Of a DNA stretch of 64,000 nt, positions 9,342 to 23,600 are shown one piece after another. Each line of letters starts with the position of its first letter. The stretch's first letter is position 1. The stretch spans positions 3,051,501 through 3,115,500 of the forward strand of contig JAGFBZ010002379.1 in the NCBI GenBank assembly GCA_018398805.1, read 5' to 3'. A program made the translations under genes and the position numbers. The DNA comes from Hirundichthys speculiger. Taxonomy: Eukaryota > Chordata > Actinopteri > Beloniformes > Exocoetidae. The notes beneath the pieces were generated by a model that saw nothing but the letters and a program-made list of their open reading frames with translations, ran no database searches and had not been told where the DNA came from.

Positions 9342-12300
9342 ATTTATCTTTTTTTTTTTTTTTTTAATCAGTATAGTTTTTTGAGCATTCATCTGACCTG
9401 ACTTGAAAGAGCTTTTAAACAATGTGAAGAAAGGTGATAATATTTCATTAAATAATTTAGGTGTGTGTCTTGCCAAGAGAAAGAACACTAGTGCCTTTTA
9501 TTTTTATTTTCTTAATAAACAAGATGTTGAAAGTACACTAAACTTGGGAATTTCTGATTGTGATAGGTTGTTTCAACATAACTAACCTTGAAGCTGGCTG
9601 CTAGTTGATTGAACAGCTGTGTACCCTTCGCTGTCACTGAAGTCGTGGTAGAGATCTTTTTCAGACCAGAGAAACAAGGATCACTGTCCATCTTTTAACC
9701 TTAAACGTTTACTGAAGTCCTGACTTGTTACTGAAAACGTCCATCAGTCTCACTTATTTCCGTTTATCTGTTGTCAGACGTCTCACAGCTTCTTTTGTCA
9801 CATCCATCATGATTAATAGCCGAGTCTGTAAAATCTGAACTGAAAGTGCACTGGAGTGCTGTCATTTACTGTTACATTGTTGTGACATAAGCTGGCTGTG
9901 TGCCGTGAGTCTGAACTACTGACATTTCTGCCTCCTGGTGGATGTGAGACATTAGCAGAGTGAAAGTGGAAGCACCAACATCAGCGTGTCTTTCCACGTT
10001 AAATCCTAATAATAATAATGTCTTTGAAGGGAAACCGGAACTTATATATAATAATGAAAACACTGCACAGGTTTGAGATGATGGAAGATCTTACATGCAT
10101 CTAAATGTTGTTAAAGAATGTAAAACTGTCTTATCTAATTATTAAATAAAACTCATTAAATCAGTATTTACTCTGATTATTTTTTAACCTCCATCTCCTG
10201 ATATCAACCTTTCTGATCTGTTTTGGAAAACATTAAGATTGTCCTCTGTACTCAAGATGACTGCAGCCCTTTGACCTTTTAAATCCCTACAATACGCTGC
10301 GTCCTTTATCCGCCATCACCTTCCTCCTCCTCCTCCTCCCCCTTCATCACTGACGTCTGCTGAGTTGCTGGTTTTATTTGTGGCAGGATTGTTGCAGATA
10401 TCATGTTCAGACACTCAGCAGAAACCACATCTTTTTCTCCTTTGCAGCACAAACACATTCATCTTCATCAACGTTCTCCAGTCAGATGGGACGAGGAGAG
10501 GAAACGTATAATGAAGTTTCCTGTTCTAATCTAAACACCGCATTTCTCATCTACATCTGGAGGATGAGGTGATGTGGAATTATGTGGGAACGTGGACGTA
10601 AATAATGTTCTAACAGATTAACTTGAACCTTATTGTTCAACGTGTCATTGCATATTTTGGTTCAAGTTTTATTGGTCATGCGATTAATCTGCCCTTAGAT
10701 TTTATTTTCTTCCCATCTTCCACACTGCACACTTTGGCTGTGGGTGGTCGTCATCTTTGCCCGTGTTAAATCTCCATCGTTTGGCAACCGTTTCCTGAAA
10801 TAGGGTTTTCAGATAAAGCTACATGATTCCAGAGCGTCATTGGTTTCCAGCTGGCCAATCATGACACGAATATAAATCAAAGATCTTTCTTATTATAAAC
10901 ATGTGAACTGTTTAATAGTTCACCGATGCTTTCAGGAGGAAAAATTGCTCTCTAGAGCGGGGAATTCAACTTTCTAAAGCAAAAGTAATTATTGGTTTCA
11001 TCAACATCAGGTCTGGTTGAGCCACAGCAGCACCTGTAAATCAGACCGAAGACTAACAGGTTGTTACAGTTTACAACATTCTCTACCGAGTCCAGGTCAA
11101 TAAAATTGATGCTTTCATTTGTCAGTCCTTGTAAGGATCTAACACAGAAGTACTTGAAGACAAGAGGGCAGGGTAAAGCAGTGAAGTGTCAATAGTGTGA
11201 TTATCGCTGGGAGGAGCTGGTATTGATTCCCATCTGACAGCCAGATGGAGGCTGCGCTGGTGCGTCAGAGGACAGGTGACTGCTGAATCAGGGCTGCAAA
11301 TACAATAAAAACACAGAGGCGATCAGCTAGCAAACGCTGCAAAGGTTTTTTTTTTTTTGTTGTTGTTGTTGTTGTTTTAAATTGCCGTTGAGCTGTGGGG
11401 AGAGTTGAGAGGTTGCAGAGGTTACAGTGACGAGTCAAGGATGGTTCAGGCTGTAACTCAGTCTTCATCCTAATGGGATGTCCAGGAGGAGACATAAGTT
11501 ATGACCTCACAGGAGCAGAGGGGGGGTGGTGAGGGGTTAAAGATAGCCCCCAGAGCACTCCAGATGACAGACGAGTGTGGGTGCCATGACGACAGTGCTA
11601 ATGAGGCTATGATTTGGGGTGCCAGGCAAGCAGATGGCCATGATTCACACACGGAGAAATAAAAGGCAAACTCTGTAAATATCACCTTGTTTTTATTACG
11701 TAGACATACACAAGTGCGTTAGCAGTCTGCCTTCAGCTCCACCTCTTCCGTCCAACATTTTGGGATAGACATTCATTGTCATTAAGACGGGCGAGCCTCC
11801 TGTTACCTCAGTTTATGACTCAAAGAGTTCACATTTACTCAGCCGGGAGCACCAGTGTGGAATGTGCATGAATCAGGATTAGGGACAGTTGAAGGTTTAA
11901 AAATAGATGGTGAAATATTGCATTTTGAAGCACCTTTAAAAGAATAATGGTCTGGTTGGGTCAGGCTGGTAAATGTGCCCCTCTGGTTTCTCTTCCCATC
12001 AGCCCAGTCTCTCTCCCAGGATCCCACGTCCACCTTCTAGCCGACTCCGTCCAGTTTTCCAAACCGACACCGTTATGCGTAAATAAATAATCAATAAAAA
12101 GGAAAGCACTCTCTTACATCAAACACAGGGCTCTAAAATATGAATCAGTTGTTATTTAAAACTCCTTTCTCTATATATTTACAAATAGAACCATATAAAC
12201 TGCAAAAGAATAACCTTAGTAGAAAGAACAACAGCATTTCAGAGATCTTCTCAGCCCTCTAAAGGTCTAGTCGATCCTCTCCGCTAATATAACATCAGGT

Positions 12301-13687
12301 GGACCGAATACGTGGGGCGCCAGACAAGCAGTCACACACTCAGATTGTGCTTAGATTAACAACCACTTCTTTTAATTTTTAAACTCTTTGGTTATCCACA
12401 TGAACATAAAAGACGTGGACAATAAAATAAGTTTTTTCTGGCTTTACATTTATAGGATCTTACTCAACTCCCAAACACATGTCATAACACAACTCATAAT
12501 TAATAAAACAATTTTTAAAACATACTTTTAAAGTCACAACAAAAACAATGATCTATGCACAGTGCAAGACCTACGACCTAAAAACATGTCAAACAAGATC
12601 TTGTGATTTTTTTTTTTTTTACTTTTTCCTTTTTTAAATGGGAGTAAATTTGCTGTTTTGGTTGAGCTTTTTGTCTCGTCCGCTCTGATCCCATCACTAG
12701 GTGGCAGCACTGAAGCCCTCTGCACTTCCTATGGACCATTGAACACATCAGCTCTGCAAACCGAACCACCGACTCGCAAACAGAACAAAAACCTGGTGAC
12801 CTGGTGATGTTGCCACTGAATTTGTACCATGGAACCGTTTTCCCGTTGTAGCACATCCTCAAAATCCTTCCACGTTAATTACTTTTTCTCTCTAGAGGAA
12901 GATTCACCCTGGTGTCATCTGTTAACGCTCGACTGTGGGAAGGCCTCATCATGCGGATAGACCGGCTGACGCCTGCGCTCCAGCTTGCCAGCGACGAAAC
13001 TATTATCAACTTTCCACTCCAAAGCTATGCTAGAAAAGCAAAGCAAAGGACAATTTGGCGACGCAAGACGTCTCCGCATTCAAAGTGAATAGGAAGCCAG
13101 ATCCTGCCTAACAAAGTTCACTGGCGGGAAAAAAAAAAAAAAAAAAGCAGAAAATGAGAAGATTTACAAGGCGAGCGAAAGCACACCTTTACATTCCACT
13201 CTTTCCATCTACTTCAGCTATGTAGCACCACAGCAGCAAAATTAAGTTTGTGACTTTGCGATTCCTTCAATTCACCTTAGTTTGCCATCTTAACCTTGTC
13301 TTTCAAAGAAACTAAAATGATGATTTAAAAAAAAAAAAAAAGTATAACAAACTAAAAACACCAAGTGTGAAAGAATCACTATTCTTTTTAACAAAAAAGA
13401 GAAAAATCATCAAACAAAGGAGAGAATAAATCATGGAAGTCTTGATAACTGGAGCGGAACCAGTTCTTAACTTCGGACTGCTCTACGTGGTCCGCCATGG
13501 TTCGACTGCTGGTCTCGCATCAGGACCTGACGTGTCCACTCGTTCCGAGGCAGCTCTGAGGGGGCTGGGGCTCAGTAATGTGTCTCTGCGGACCCTCTTC
13601 CAGCCCCCTGACTGGCCGCGATGCATGAACCCAGCTCCGTGAATTTAAGAAGGGGCTTGTGTTCGTTTAACCTTTGCTTTCATTGAA
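9342..13687. other. Convergent spacer: LINE 3' flank and nhsl1 3' UTR
   Basis: Lies between hebp2 (+) and nhsl1 (-). The upper part must hold the nhsl1 3' UTR, whose end is uncertain (candidate signals at 12371 and 11692). It contains poly-T/poly-A runs (9350, 12609, 13130, 13327) and a (TGT)n run near 11360. CTCF-like motifs occur at about 9929-9941 (minus) and 12694-12707 (plus), each one mismatch from consensus. No open frame here has family similarity. Confidence 0.5.
11692..11697 (-). terminator. nhsl1: nhsl1 candidate polyadenylation signal
   Basis: TTTATT on the + strand is AATAAA on the nhsl1 strand, the first canonical hexamer downstream of the stop codon (about 2.0 kb of 3' UTR). 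A variant ATTAAA at 12371-12376 would give a 1.3-kb UTR. Transcript ends are needed to choose. Confidence 0.4.
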
Positions 13688-14342
13688 TTAAGTGCCGTTG
13701 GAGTCTCTGAGCGCAGTCAGAGTCTGGACCGCTGGTTCAGACAGACCTTCAGCAGAGTCTCCGTACTCGCCCTCAGCCAGCTCCCCCTCGCGCTCACAGA
13801 TCACTGTCATTGGGCTGCTGAGGATTCGACTGCGAGCGTTGTACTTGCTGCTGGCGGCGGAGGGGGGCGTTCGAGAGCGTCCGTACTTTGACCCGCTCAT
13901 TGAGAAGGGGGATGAAGTGGGTGAGGACAAGGCCAGGGCCTCGTAGCGGTTCCACTCATCTGTTGCCCTCTTGCCGCGGCCCGGGGAGGTGGAGGGGCTG
14001 AGCGGTGCGGTTGACGAGGAAGGCGAAGCAGCGGGGGGGTCTAACGCGGATTCGGAGCGGGTTCGCTGGAAGCGTGGGTCGGTGGAGCGGAGCATCTCAG
14101 CAGCAGACATCCTGAAACTGGTCTCGGAGCGGCTGCCCTTTTTGAGGAGGAGGGCCTTGAAGGTGTCGCTGCTGGTGGAGGACTTGCGGAGGTTCCGGTG
14201 AATGGAGCCCGCCTGGCGGGACAGAGATGACGCCGTCCCCGGAGACGTGGCGGTGGGGGTCGAGGGCGGGGACTGCGGGAGGCTACCGGACCGGGACTTG
14301 TCCTCATCCGACTCCTTGCGACCCAGGACCTTCCGCTTTGAC
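13688..14342 (-). CDS. nhsl1: nhsl1 terminal coding exon
   Basis: Acceptor ATCCACAG precedes 14342; stop TAA at 13690-13688. Encodes residues ~1455-1672: [14 protein letters not shown], a Ser/Thr/Pro-rich stretch, [25 protein letters not shown] (from ~1533), [14 protein letters not shown] (~1609) and SSPMTVI, all conserved NHS-family C-terminal motifs. The chain ends soon after SSPMTVI, earlier than mammalian NHSL1, which carries a longer variable tail. Confidence 0.93.
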
Positions 14343-17300
14343 CTGTGGATGGGAAGATGTTAACAAACGGCTCACATGTTCAAAATTCTGCAGCGTTTAT
14401 GAGTTTAAGCAGTGTTTAATTAATCAGCAATTAATTAAAGGCGACTGAGTGCTGAATGAGCAAAAGAGGGAAAAAATAAAACACTTCTGGATGAAAAAAA
14501 AAACCGTTGGGGGCAGTTCTTCAATTTTTCAAATGAAAACAAAAATAGTATTTTAAAGAAGGCAAAAAGTCCAGTTTGGTTTGTTTGATCTTTTTTTTTT
14601 TTTTTTTTAAACTTTTTAAAGCATCCCACATATCTCCAATCATTGTCCCAAACTTTCCATATCACTACCCCCAGCAATCATGCATCAGCTAAAGTCTCAA
14701 AGAAATCAGACAGTAAGGAACCTTGAGTAACAGTAATATATTAAAAAAAATTAAATAAAATAGAAAAACTGGAGTGAAACGAGAGGAAAAAGTTCCAACT
14801 TTTCGTTTAACTCATCCAGTGAGTTTTGACAACGGAAGCTGCAGACGCAGCAACTTGGCGGGAAAAGCTGTGATGCGGCACAATGAAATTAATCACAAAC
14901 ACAAATAGGAATGAGCGCCCAAAGCAAGGTTTTAAACGCACGAGAGCGAGTCGGCTTCCTTTCAGGTGGTCGACTGCAACACCGTCTGCAACTCCTGCAT
15001 CAAAGCGTTGCAATAAAGCCGCAGCTGTGAGAATACGGGGCATTATGGCCAGCAGGGAATCAGCTCTGTTAATCTGTGATACACACGGTTGCAATGAGGG
15101 ATCGCTGCTGCTGCCAAGACCAAACATGATTTTACTGATTAAAGGTAAGGAGCTACTTGCCACTTCGCACCTCTCTAGATAGGTTGCACCCACCCACTGC
15201 ACGCCACCCCCTGCACATTAAACAGGAGAAAACATGATTACAGGCATGAAAACTACAGAGCTCCAGGTAGACATGAGTAAAGGACAGCGAATCTCTCCTC
15301 CTCAGGTCTGATTCACAGAAAGAAATCCTTCCATAAGGGACAAATAACCTGAGAGAAAATAAAGCTGTTGAAGGTCAAACCAGGAGTTGAGACTGACGGG
15401 ACGGGAGGCTGGTATGAGAGTCGTGGTTTTCTCTTTTAAAAAGGCTGTGAAATCTGTGGCCTAAATTCATTCACCGTGAATTTCCCCGCCACATTAGCAT
15501 TACATAAGACTTTTCTCACACACATTCACACGTGCGTGCACTCACACACCTGAATCCAGTCAGCTGTGACGACTCCATACTGAATCGCAATCACAGCGCG
15601 CAAAAGTAGCAAAGCAAACAGCAGCAGCGCTGGTTTTCCTCAGAAAGGTGACCACTGCTGCAGTAGAGACACAGCTGAGAGGATCTGATTGGTTTCTCCT
15701 GCTTTTTTTACATGTAGATTGGAGGATTTCCCCTTAAGATGTCGTCTGCCTTCACCCAGGGAAGGAGAGAATTAATATGGACGCGAAATGAAAATAAAAC
15801 TTCCAAAGTGGGTTGTAATTTAATGCCAGATATGGTTTTAGTGTCCCACTTTCAGCGGATTAAAACCACACATTATGCTTATAATGCAAGATTTCTTTTT
15901 CCCATGGAAACGTCGACTTCTTTCATGCTTATGGCCCCACAGGGAAACCGTCATCCCGTCCCAAATATGTAAAATTATTCGATATGTTCTTCACTCCTGG
16001 GGTGTTATGGAGGAGGAGAAGAGGGACAAATAAATACAATTTGCCCGCGAGGTGTACACAATCTTTTCATCTAATTAGACTGCGTGATAAATCATACTTT
16101 GTGCATGTGATGTGGGCGCCAAAAATACATTGAAAATCTGTTCCGGGCAGAGATAAAATCCTGTAACGCTCAAGGAAACCGACTGCTGCCGCCGCACGTG
16201 ACGGTGGAGCAGAAATTGGCGGGCTGCATGAGAAATTCATGTGCGAGCTCCCTTCGAAGCATCGGAGGCACGTATGCAATGTATGTCAGAGAGTGTAGAG
16301 CGCACGAGCGAGTGTGTACAGCATAGAAAAGCAAAAAAAAAATGGAGACCGAGGATGAGAACATCTCCAGCAGCCTTTAACCTAGATCAGGACCAGAGGG
16401 TGTTGAGTAGTTAAATAATAAATGAAGAGGGAGCACTTTTTCTCTGACAGAATGAGTAATTCTGAATGTGACTATACTGTCACGGATGCCTCGACACACA
16501 GCTATAATCACTTATCCCATGTTCTGAATTATTGCTCCACATCCCGTTGCAGAAACAAACAAACAAACAAAAAGATTGACAGTTTGTCTGTAGCTGGAAG
16601 ACTCCAGGCATCAGCTCCTTGACAGATGGGGTCGCTTCCATACGGGACAGCGCTGGGTAAAGTTATGACTGGGAGGTGGAGGGCAGGGCGAGAAGGAGGA
16701 GATGGGGGGATGGATGTGGAGGAAGAGAAATCATTGGCAGGAGAGTGACAGGCGAAGGGAGCTTGGTTTTTTAGGGTGACAGGCTTTATGGGGTGGATGA
16801 GAAACAGGGAATTGGATTTACACAGAGAGGTGAGAGGGTGGAGAGAAAAACAACCAAACGAAATGATAAAGTGGTACCAGCTGACGTATATCAGGAGGCT
16901 GGAGCTGGGAAAGGAGGAGAAATGCTGCTGTAGTTTTACTCAAATAAGTGACATAAGAAAAAAGAGGTGCATCAAGTACCTGTGAATCGCAGCGAAGAGG
17001 TCCTCAGTTGTTCGGGGTCGGGTTGGACTTGGGGTCACCATGTTCTTTTTGAACGCCCCGTTAACTGAAGGGCCTGGAGACGATTCGGCCGTACTGGATT
17101 CAAAAACCTCACCTGGGACGGAGAGACAAAATAGTTACATCCACATTTTAGAGTGAGGAGCAAAGGACACACACACACCAGGCTGAGCTGCACACACTCA
17201 TGTACGCATCATCCACCCTGTCGCATTCACCTGACTGCCAGTGTGATCTGGAGAGGAAAGGAGGAGGTGCTGAACTGTCCTATTACATCTTCTGCCACTA

Positions 17301-17647
17301 GACTCCTTCTCCTTTCTTTTGCATTGCTTTAGCCTCTTTTTCCTCCTCCTCCTCCTCCTCCTCCTCTGAACCGCTACACTCACATCTGAGCTTCAACTGC
17401 TTGAGCTGCTGCAGGCAGTCACACTTTACGCTCCCTCCATCCTTCCCTTCACCCCTTACCAGTTTGGATCCCTCCCCTGATATAATAGGAGCCCCGCCCC
17501 CATCTTCCCTCTAACCACAAAAAAAAAAGCATCTCCCCTGGGACATGTGCCCCCTCCCTTACCTCAGAGAGAGACGATGGTATGAAAAGAAACAGCACAG
17601 AAGGAGTGAGGCCGAGTTGTAAAGAGTGCGGATGGGAGATTATGCCC

Positions 17648-17678
<31 letters not shown>

Positions 17679-20600
17679 AAAACTGAAAAAAAGAGAGAAA
17701 TTATCTGAGAGGCAAAACTGGAGAGAGGGGGAACAGAAATGAAGGGACAGTAGTCATGACAGCCCTCAACATACAAAATCTGCAAGGATGGGTAGAGGAG
17801 GGGGCATGAAAGTAGGAATTCATGAGGCTGCGGCACTGCTGTCCCAGTGATAAGCTCTTTCCCTTCCTGTTTTCACTTTTCAAAAATTTAAAAGCTCATG
17901 CCGTCATGGCTCCTTTGCTTTGGATAAAATTATTTTCATAGCTGCCTGAAGACTTGGCTACATAAGTAGCAGGCAGCAGCCCCACATCTACCTACAGCAG
18001 AGAAAATTATGGTCATAAGAAAATAAAGTTCTGAATGGCAAGGATTAAAAAAGCTCTCTCCTTAAGTCTGTTACTTTCCAAGTCTAATTTCATGGAAACA
18101 GAAAAAAAAAAAAAATCCCTCAAACTCACCTGCGTCATACTCTTTGGGGCTGATGGACCCTGTGGTGCTGCTTGTTCCATCTCCCTCCTCTTCCTCCTCA
18201 TATTGTCCATTAGTGAAAACTTCATGGTCAAGACCTCCTTCCTGACTTAGAGAAGCAGAAATGCAGGACTCATCCTGTATTTCAGAGGATCCCTCACTGC
18301 TCTCTGCTAATGTCTCCAAGCTGTCTGAAGTATCATCCTCCTGTTGCTCATATCTCCTCTCTGTTTCATCCTCTTTTATTTGTATTTGGAGTCCATCCAC
18401 TTGGTCTTCTGTGTGGGACAGGTTAGCTGAACCTATGTGCAACAGTGGGACTGGTTCACTGATCGCCTGGGCGTTAAAAGGTGGGACAAGAGACAGTTTG
18501 GGTTTCTTGGACACCGCTGGGGGCTTCTGTTTGAAGGGAGAGCTTTCACAGCTCTGTGGAGTACTGAACAACGCTCGCCTCTCCTCATTATCTTTACCAT
18601 TTACATGACAATAACTCTGTTCCGCGCCTTTTTCATAGATGACAGCACTATCTGCTGTTTCATTTGTGATACTACAGCCCAGTGAAAACTCCTCCAGTAA
18701 TTTTGACACAGGTGATGGTGAGGACTGGTGCAAATCCTCTTCTTCAGAGCTGTTCATCAGTGGTAACACAGTGGGATTATCTTGCATGTGAGATGAATCT
18801 AGGGTCTGTGGTTTTAGCCCCTGAAGGAGGTCCAACCCAGTTTCCTGAGCTTTAGCGTAGTCCATTTTGCCATTGATCTCCCTCTCTGGCCGCTTAACCG
18901 AACGCAGCTGAACACTCTGCAGTGCAAACGGTGTAATAAGAGGTTTAGACGACTTTGTAGGACTGTTAGAAGGAGCTGGTTTAGCGGCATCTTTTGCTGG
19001 TTTCTTAATATATGAGGAGCAGGAAGCTGGGACAAAAGCAGGCAGTGGAGGAGGTGGAGGGGGGCCAATCTCAAGAGGAGGCGGAGGGGGAGGACTGAGG
19101 CTACAGTTTAAGGATGAACTGGGGTTGATCAGCATGTCAGGAGATGGAGGAGGAGGGAATTCTGGGGAAGTGGAGCAGCCAGGGAAGGGGCTCAGGGAAG
19201 TATCCCGTGGAGTGTTTGGTAAGGCTGGAGGTGGTGGAGGAGAGGGGGAAGCTGTGGTAGAATTAGGCGGTAGAGGGGGAGGGAATGGTGGAGGGGGGCT
19301 GAGAGGGGTGTTTGGAGCAGAAGTGGAGACCTGCAGGGGCGGGGGTGCCGGAGCAGGACCAGAGCTTTTAAGTGAGTCTGATGTGTTGGAGGAAAGGGAA
19401 GTAGAGGACGAGGAGATAGAAACCGAGGAGAGGAGAGAGGACTTTCTCTCCGGCACTTTGGGTCTGGGCCGGCCGCCTGAAGGAGACATGGACCTGACGA
19501 ACGCAGGCACTGGGGTTCCAGCAGTTGGGGTGTTGGACTGACTGGAGTAGCCACTAGACGGCGAGGTGAGTCTATGCACCCTGTCCGGTGAGGAGCTGGA
19601 GGGTTTGGGCTTCACTGAAACTCCTCCCACCTGGTCTGGAGCTCCAGAGGTCTGGTTACTGTTGTGAATCTCTCTTCCATTCTGTAAGACTCCGGAGCGA
19701 ACCCCAGCTGACATATTATCCGTGGCATAGACCGGAGGGGTCAGCGCCCTCTGGTCTACGTTGTTGCGAGGGTAGTCCATGCAGTACCCCCAGGAATCTG
19801 CATAGTCAGAACGCAAGCTGCTGGTGTCACTGTGGGCAGGTGTCACATGGCATAACGAGTACACATTAGTCACGCCGCCACAGTTTGTGTTAGCCACTAG
19901 AGAAGCTGAAGAGCTTCCTGCGCTGATGCTACTCTGACTGCGGGGCCGCAGCACCCAAGGGTCATCATAGTCGCTACTCGGGCTGTGAGATGGTGAAGAC
20001 AGCGAATTGCCTCCCTTCACTACTCTCAATCCCATCTGCAGGCTCTGTTGCAAGCTAGCGATGAGAGTTTCATTGAGCATGGTCCCGTTGTGCTCATTAG
20101 CACCGCTGATGGCGCTGACACCGCCCAGGGGCTTTTTTACTCCAGGCTTGCGTCTAAGAGAATCCGTACGAGCTGGGGGCGGCGGAGGCTTCTTAGACTT
20201 ACGAAGAGAGATGCTGCGTGACAGAGAGCGGTCGCTGTACAGGCTCCCCGAGTCTTCCTGATTGGCCATCTCACGGCACTCGTACATGCTGTGTCTTGTA
20301 GCCCGTCCAGCTGCCGCCCCGTGCCCGCTGCCGTGGTTTCGAGAGCGCAGGCCTGAATCCAGGTGCATAGAGGTGTAGTACCCGTCGTTGTCCTGGGAGT
20401 AGAGGGAGCTGGAATCAGTTGTTGTCCTGGAGGAGTGGTCCAGACTGCTGTACAGCTGGTTGATGGGAGTTGAGCAGCTTGAGGTCAGAGTGCGGTGTGG
20501 CGCCACCACATTTTCTGGCGTGTCATAAATCCATTGTTCCTCTGGTGGACAGGATGGCGGAGTGGGAGCCAGCGTGCTGTGGCTGTGGACGCTGCTGTCT

Positions 20601-23600
20601 GAGTGACCGGACTCACTAGCAGGTCCCGTGGTTACCAGACCATTCTCCTGTGGAGTCCGTTTTGGGGTAGAAGTGGCCAAGACTGGGCAGGTGGAGCTGT
20701 TGGTGAAGGCTGCTGAGCTAGAGTCACTGTTGGTGGAGGAAGCCAGATTCTGAGGTCGAACTGTGGCGTAGGCTGAGACTGGTGACTGGGGTAAATGATT
20801 GGACTTGTTTAGGGTAATGACCTCAGCAGAGCTAGACAGGGTTGCGTTCGGGATAAAAGAGGTGGAATAGGCGGCGTGAGGGGAGACCACACATGCCGGA
20901 CCGCCACCCCAGTCGCTGGATTGTGTCCCTTTTACCTCCTGAGACTTGGGCCGGGGCAAGGTGCTCGTCCTCGGGGCGTTTCTCATGTGTACCGCTGTAT
21001 CGTCGACCTGAAACTTGCCAATGTGGCTTTGAGGCTCTTTTTCTGACTTGATGGGCGTGCTGCTATAGATGGGATCAGCACTGAGGGACACCCTGGCACC
21101 CTGTCGGGGCAGACTGTGAAAGCGGGAAGGGTCCCCGTTGAACTGATGGGGCAACATCAAGATGCCAGAGCTGTCACTGCTGGACAAGGAGATGCTTCCT
21201 GTGGAGGAGGAAGTGGATATGCCAGCCATCTGAGCAGCGATTCCTTGTCCTCTCTGTGCCCGAATTCTTCTCATGGATGGGGGGACAATCTTCACTTCTT
21301 CTGTCTGGCAGCTGGAGTCTCTGGTGTCAGAACGGAGACTTGAGCTGACACTCCCAACTCGGCCCAAAGTGGAGTACTGTCCTGGGATGAACATGGAATG
21401 TGGCCGAAGCTCTCCACCTCGTCCTTTTGCTGCTGTGAAAGAAACAGAGAAATATCAGACAAACATCCAACATGAAATATCTCTGTTTGCTTCATTAGTC
21501 TCCCTTAATAACTTCTTCATCCGCAAAGACTCCTGCTGTTCTGGCTGGACTGTCAGATAAACTACGGCCACAGGGAAGCCAATTAATTTGATTTGGTGTA
21601 ACTCTGGTCGCATGCGTTAATAACCTCCAGTCTTCTTCATTAAGAAGGAAATGATATGAGGGGAAACAAAGAGAAGAAAAACAGACTAATGTGCTTCCCC
21701 TCCTACTCTGGCTTGATCTCAGCCTGATAGAAGGAATTAGTCTCCCGGGATCCAAGACAGGCAGCTGGCAACTGCATGTGCATCCAGAAAATGCTCATGC
21801 GCCATCACAAACAACAGAACATACCCTATAGACAGAAACAGGAGCGCACACAAATGCAGATATTACAAAAATCCTATACTGACCATACCGGCTGGCACAC
21901 AATTTGAAGGATGAATAAAACGAGGGAGGAAATGTAATGTGTCTCTCGTTTACGACGGCTCTTCTGTTGATGCTCGTATATCCCAAAACAACAGTCCCGC
22001 GTTTTTCCCTCCTCACCCTTCTCTCTTTCTCCAAACCACAAAATGCACACTGTTCTTCCTTTGCTAAAAGCTGGAGTGACGGCTTGGTTGCTGCTGCTGC
22101 TGTGATAGATTAAGCTGCAGGTCTACTTTGCAGGCAGCTCCGGTGCAAGCAGAGGGAGGGATGAGGCACTGGGACAATTACCCCAGCCCAGTAATCAGGA
22201 CATTCAGATGCTGTGGTCAATGGGCCACTAAACACACTTTAAAGCTCTCTTTTCCAATCAGCACTGGCGATCTTGGGGATCACACTGAGAAATGACATTC
22301 CCCTGAGGGGCTGCAACAATCTGACAGCTCAGTGACATATAAATAAGCTGACACCGCCAGTTCACGGTGTCAGCTTAGTGAGCACAGTGTTTCTTAATAC
22401 CCGATTAAGCTGAATAACTACCTCTGAACCTTCATATTTGATGTACAGTTGCCAGAAAGTTTGAGGTTCCTACAACCTTGTACATGAGGATGGAAAAAGA
22501 CGATGGCGATGCCTCATTACATAAGCAGCGCATGTGGATATGTAAGACACAAATAGATAACATTATAACACATAACAAAAAAAAAAAGAGCCCAGAAAGT
22601 TGACCAAAAGGAAGTATTGAGAAATATACCCTTGAGATATAAAATGAGGGACTATTTTGTGGAAAGCTTCTATTTGAGCAAAATGAGTAAAACTGCAACC
22701 ACAAAACTACGGGAAGTATTGCATTGCTGGTGTTTGGCTTTGGATGTTGTTGAAATGGGTGGAGGAGAGCAAATGAGGACAGATATGTAGAACTGAAACA
22801 GAGAAAGCCTAACAGCTGCAGGGCCTTGATCCAATACTCTTAGCTTATATGAGTAATTGTATGAGTAAGGCTGTAGGAAGATATGAGGAAGGAGATATGA
22901 TCATGCAGAGTGTTGGTACAGGTCTGTGGACAGTAGAGGGCAACACGTTAATCCACAGTGATCCATACCTAGCTCCTGGTTGATGTTGTCAGGCAGCCCT
23001 GATATAGTCTTTCTGCGTTTGACCTTCTTGGGCCGGCGGGACACGGTGTCAGTGTTAATGAGGGAGCGCCGGATGCTCGCCTGGCGGTCAAACACTGCCC
23101 CTGGTGGCCGGGAGGGCGAGAGCACAGGCAGGCGGACACACAGGCAAACAGCAGTCGGTTAGTCGGAAAGAACAAACTCAATGACATGCAGGGGTTTTAC
23201 TTTTCTGAGTTGGACATGCAACATCAACAGGGGAGGGAGCAAACAGGGTCAGTTCAACCAAACTACTAGAAAACACCATCTTGCCTCCCTCTAGTGGTTC
23301 TTAGCCAAGAAGTTCATTTGGGGTTTATTTGTTTAGGATTTGAGATGACTTGGAAAGTAAACAAACACAGGAATAAGAACTTTTGTCTTTATGCCTTGTT
23401 GATTAGCTTTAACTGCATAAATTATAGGTGAAGAACAGCCGTTATGCTGTTCTCAACAAGGACACAGTTGATGAAACTTTAAATCCATCCAACTGACATT
23501 TATAATCTGTATACAAACTAATGATGGATATATAACAAACTACAAAATTCCCACATAGGACACGTACATAAGTGGTAATACGCCTGTATAAACAGATAAT

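Noticed and set aside
19125..19541. 138-aa Gly/Glu-rich open frame on the + strand
   Set aside because: Antisense of the proline-rich nhsl1 coding block; CCN codons read backwards as GGN/GAG and keep the frame open.
22344..22377. Hairpin as a microRNA precursor
   Set aside because: A 13-bp stem is far shorter than the ~30-bp stem required; pairing does not extend.
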